A stretch of DNA of 8,668 bases. Source: Burkholderiales bacterium. GTDB lineage: Bacteria > Pseudomonadota > Gammaproteobacteria > Burkholderiales > Ga0077523. The stretch is from contig JALORJ010000087.1 of NCBI GenBank assembly GCA_025459035.1, positions 1-8,668 on the forward strand, in the 5' to 3' direction. Positions 6,197 through 8,668 of this stretch are shown piece by piece. The position numbers and the translations under genes are program-made. The notes under the pieces were generated by a model. It saw only the letters and a list, made by a program, of their open reading frames with translations, had not been told where the DNA came from and did not search any database. The stretch's first letter is position 1; the number at the start of each line of letters is the position of its first letter.

Positions 6197-7084
6197 TCAG
6201 CGCGTCACGCCGATCGTGTCGAAGCCGAACCTCGTCTTCAGCCGCGCCGCCTGCACTTCGGCATCGGCGCGCGTGACGAAGCCAGTGATCTGCACGCGAT
6301 AGGTCGCGGTCGCGCCGCTGCCGACCGGCCGGATCGCCGCGGCCCAGCCGGCATCGCGCAGCTGGTCGTACACCGCCAGCGCCTCGCTCTGTCCGGCCAG
6401 ACGTGCGATCACCACCCGCCACTTGCCGCCGTTGCGCACGGCGCCGCTGTCGGGAGCGAGGTCGGTCTCGGTCGCGTAGCGGTCGAGCTCGGCCTGGGTG
6501 ATGCGGTCGAGGCCCGGCGGCAGCGGTGCGCCCTTCGGCGCGTCGATCAGCGACAGCGGCTGCGTCATCGCGATCTCGGCAGCGTCGCCGCTGCGCTGCA
6601 CGCCGATCGCGCCTTCGATCAGCACGACGAAGTCGCGTGCATCGGTGGCCTTGCCCCACAGGTCGGTGCCGCGGATGCCGGCCGTCACCGTCGGCAGCTG
6701 GATCGACACGTCGCGCTGCGTGCGCTGCTTCGCGAGCGCGGAGGTGGTGAAGCGGAACGCCCCGACCAGCACGCGCAGCGTGGCCTTGAACAGGCCGCTG
6801 TCGCGGTTCATCGCGGCGGTGGCGACGGTGAAGCGCGCGTTCTCGCCCAGCCGCACCGTGCTGCCGTCGGCGAGCGCCAGCTGCACGCGCGCACCGTCGC
6901 CGGTCTCGACCGTGGCCCCGGGCTCGACGGCGGCGCCCGCCGCGAGCGGCCGCCGGGCGCCGTCCTTCACCACCCACGCGGGCATGGTCAGGGCGTGGAC
7001 ATGGATGTCGGCGGCGGCACGGGCGCCCCCGGACACGGACAGTGCAAGCAGCGCGACGAGCGCGAGCACGGGAAAGGATTTCAT
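6197..7084 (-). CDS. Secreted FecR-domain protein with C-terminal SPOR domain
   Basis: A 295-residue exported protein of uncertain role. It opens with a Sec signal peptide: MKSF, a hydrophobic core at residues 5-17, and a probable cut after ARA (A23). A FecR-type domain follows (about 50-165), with the repeat-like GDGARVQLALADGSTVRLGENA and the hallmark TAGIRGTD (G136, R138, G139, T140). A linker leads to a SPOR domain at the C terminus (about 221-295, starting KWRVVIARL and containing YRVQITGF). SPOR domains usually bind denuded peptidoglycan at division sites. This FecR domain has no transmembrane anti-sigma segment, so a periplasmic or wall-associated scaffold is more likely than sigma-factor control. 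The ATG at 7084 is chosen over an upstream in-frame ATG at 7162 because it yields the signal peptide at the N terminus and has GGAG 8 bases upstream. The gene is divergent from leuS and precedes uvrD by 83 bases; co-transcription with uvrD is possible. Confidence 0.88.
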   Translation of the reverse strand: MKSFPVLALVALLALSVSGGARAAADIHVHALTMPAWVVKDGARRPLAAGAAVEPGATVETGDGARVQLALADGSTVRLGENARFTVATAAMNRDSGLFKATLRVLVGAFRFTTSALAKQRTQRDVSIQLPTVTAGIRGTDLWGKATDARDFVVLIEGAIGVQRSGDAAEIAMTQPLSLIDAPKGAPLPPGLDRITQAELDRYATETDLAPDSGAVRNGGKWRVVIARLAGQSEALAVYDQLRDAGWAAAIRPVGSGATATYRVQITGFVTRADAEVQAARLKTRFGFDTIGVTR

Positions 7085-7092
7085 CGACGGGT

Positions 7093-7096
7093 CTCC
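7093..7096 (-). promoter_or_regulatory. Ribosome binding site of the FecR-SPOR gene
   Basis: The plus strand reads CTCC, giving GGAG on the minus strand, 8 bases before the ATG at 7084. This is the strongest Shine-Dalgarno match among the starts in the window. It decides the start in favour of 7084 over the longer frame beginning at 7162. Confidence 0.75.
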
Positions 7097-7163
7097 AAGA
7101 AGACGCCCTGCGGGGCGGTGTCGCCGGTCGATACGCGCCCGGCGGTCGGCTGGATGAGGCACC

Positions 7164-7169
7164 TATACT
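7164..7169 (+). promoter_or_regulatory. leuS: Probable leuS promoter -10 element (TATACT)
   Basis: TATACT matches the sigma-70 -10 consensus at five of six positions and stands out in a very GC-rich stretch. It lies 39 bases before the leuS ATG and predicts a leader of roughly 30 bases. No good -35 is visible 16-18 bases upstream, so the promoter may depend on an activator or on other contacts. Read on the minus strand the same bases give GTATAG, so the element might also serve the divergent FecR-SPOR gene; that is speculation. Confidence 0.5.
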
Positions 7170-7208
7170 CGAACGCTTTCCCGGACCGCATCGCGCGCGC
7201 CTTCGAAG

Positions 7209-8668
7209 ATGGAAGCCCAGTACCGACCCGATCTCGTCGAGCGCACCGCGCGCGACGCCTGGGAGGCGGCCGGCACCGACCGCGTCACCGAACGCGCGGA
7301 TCGCCCCAAGTACTACTGCCTGTCGATGTTCCCGTATCCGTCGGGCAAGCTGCACATGGGCCACGTGCGCAACTACACGATCGGCGACGTGCTGTCGCGC
7401 TGGCACCGCATGCGCGGCTTCGACGTGCTGCAGCCGATGGGCTGGGACGCCTTCGGCCTGCCGGCCGAGAACGCCGCCATGGCCAACGGCGTGCCGCCGG
7501 CAAAGTGGACGTGGGACAACATCGCGTACATGCGCGGCCAGCTGAAGGCGCTGGGCTTCGCCATCGACTGGTCGCGCGAGCTCGCGACCTGCCGCCCCGA
7601 CTACTACCGCTGGAACCAGTGGCTGTTCCTGCGCATGCTCGAACGCGGCATCGCCTACCAGAAGACCGGCAGCGTCAACTGGGATCCGGTCGACCAGACG
7701 GTGCTCGCGAACGAGCAGGTGATCGACGGCCGCGGCTGGCGCACTGGCGCGCTGGTCGAGAAGCGCGAGATCCCGATGTACTACCTGCGCATCACGCAGT
7801 ACGCGCCGGAGCTGCTGGCCGCGCTCGACGGCCTCGACGGCTGGCCCGAGCGCGTGCGCACGATGCAGGCCAACTGGATCGGTCGCAGCCAGGGCGTGCG
7901 CTTCGGCTTCGACCACGCGATCCCCGGCATCGCCGACAAGCTGTGGGTGTTCACCACGCGTGTCGACACGATCATGGGCGTGACCTTCTGCGCGGTGGCC
8001 GCCGAGCACCCGATCGCGCAGGCCGCCGCGGCGCGTGACCCGGCGCTGGCTGCGTTCGTCGACGAGTGCAAGCGTGGCTCGGTGATGGAAGCCGACCTCG
8101 CGACGATGGAGAAGAAGGGCATGCCGACCGGCTTCACGGTGCGGCATCCGCTGAACGGGCGCGACGTGCCGGTGTGGATCGGCAACTACGTGCTGATGAG
8201 CTACGGCGACGGCGCCGTGATGGGCGTGCCCGCGCACGACGAGCGCGACTTCGCCTTCGCGAAGAAGTACGGCCTGCCGATCGAGCCGGTGATCGCGATC
8301 GACGGCGTGACCTTCTCGACCGACGCCTGGGCCGACGCGTACGCCGACAAGCAGCGCGGGCGCTGCGTGAATTCCGGCAAGTACGACGGGCTGGGGTTCG
8401 AGGCCGCCGTCGACGCCATCGCGGCCGATCTGGTCGCGGCGGGCATCGGCGAGAAGCGCACCACATGGCGGCTGCGCGACTGGGGCATCTCGCGCCAGCG
8501 CTACTGGGGCACGCCGATCCCGATCATCCACTGCCCCACGTGCGGCGCGGTGCCGGTGCCCGACGACCAGCTGCCGGTCGTGCTGCCCGAGGACTGCGTG
8601 CCCGACGGCTCGGGCAACCCGCTGAACAAGCGCGAGGACTTCCTCGCGTGCACCTGCCCGAAGTGCGG
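7209..8668 (+). CDS. leuS: Leucyl-tRNA synthetase, N-terminal part (cut by window edge)
   Basis: Class Ia aminoacyl-tRNA synthetase that charges tRNA-Leu and hydrolyses mischarged products. The visible 486 codons are a bit over half of a protein usually about 860-880 residues long. Seen: the class I signature HMGH (49-52) in FPYPSGKLHMGHVRNYTIGD; GWDAFGLPAENAA; the CP1 editing domain with the threonine-rich TTRVDTIMG (249-257) and the conserved editing aspartate in VPAHDERD (D344); and the return to the catalytic core at RDWGISRQRYWGTPIPI. Cysteines C442, C445, C483 and C486 (CPTC and CPKC pairs) form a probable zinc site in the inserted ZN1 module, which some LeuS proteins lack. KMSKS and the anticodon-binding domain lie beyond the window. 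The ATG at 7209 gives the family's MxxxYxPxxVE opening; the upstream GAAG is only a weak ribosome binding site. It is divergent from the FecR-SPOR gene. Confidence 0.97.
   Translation, partial: MEAQYRPDLVERTARDAWEAAGTDRVTERADRPKYYCLSMFPYPSGKLHMGHVRNYTIGDVLSRWHRMRGFDVLQPMGWDAFGLPAENAAMANGVPPAKWTWDNIAYMRGQLKALGFAIDWSRELATCRPDYYRWNQWLFLRMLERGIAYQKTGSVNWDPVDQTVLANEQVIDGRGWRTGALVEKREIPMYYLRITQYAPELLAALDGLDGWPERVRTMQANWIGRSQGVRFGFDHAIPGIADKLWVFTTRVDTIMGVTFCAVAAEHPIAQAAAARDPALAAFVDECKRGSVMEADLATMEKKGMPTGFTVRHPLNGRDVPVWIGNYVLMSYGDGAVMGVPAHDERDFAFAKKYGLPIEPVIAIDGVTFSTDAWADAYADKQRGRCVNSGKYDGLGFEAAVDAIAADLVAAGIGEKRTTWRLRDWGISRQRYWGTPIPIIHCPTCGAVPVPDDQLPVVLPEDCVPDGSGNPLNKREDFLACTCPKC

Noticed and set aside
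3924..6302. A 792-codon plus-strand open frame opposite uvrD
   Set aside because: It is antisense to all the uvrD helicase motifs, with no recognisable domain and shadow-like composition.
7085..7162. Upstream start for the FecR-SPOR protein at 7162
   Set aside because: It would place 26 charged residues before the signal peptide, and the GGAG at 7093-7096 is correctly spaced for 7084.
6144..8531. A 795-codon minus-strand open frame opposite leuS
   Set aside because: It is antisense to conserved leuS and out of frame with the FecR-SPOR gene. The composition is that of a shadow frame.

Overview
This 8.7 kb window is GC-rich, with coding sequence almost throughout. Gene content and protein style point to a betaproteobacterium, most likely Burkholderiales: an APH-fold homoserine kinase, a membrane protein resembling the BPSS1780 family, a PolA that keeps its proofreading site, and a FecR/SPOR secreted protein. 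This assignment is inference from protein resemblance, since no search could be run.

Layout. Positions 1-1608 (minus) hold the N-terminal 536 codons of DNA polymerase I (polA), cut by the window edge. A 59 bp divergent gap separates it from a plus-strand pair: homoserine kinase thrB (1668-2630) and a six-helix membrane protein (2627-3406), overlapping by ATGA. An 85 bp gap with three consecutive inverted repeats leads to a 105-residue plus-strand reading frame (3492-3809). I read this as an internally deleted remnant of an AAA ATPase of the AAA_14/DUF4143 type. It converges on minus-strand uvrD (3831-6113). A perfect 14 bp inverted repeat spans both stop codons, so both proteins end in LTAA. 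Upstream of uvrD on the same strand is a secreted FecR-domain protein with a C-terminal SPOR domain (6197-7084). It diverges from leuS (7209 to the window end, partial) across a 124 bp promoter region.

Function. This is mostly a housekeeping neighbourhood: DNA replication and repair (polA, uvrD), threonine biosynthesis (thrB) and translation (leuS), plus one membrane and one envelope protein of unknown role. The genes do not form a single pathway, and I see no defence system, mobile element, CRISPR array or RNA gene. The parts most worth a second look are the short ATPase remnant and the inverted repeat at its junction with uvrD. No stretch longer than 300 bases lacks a gene.
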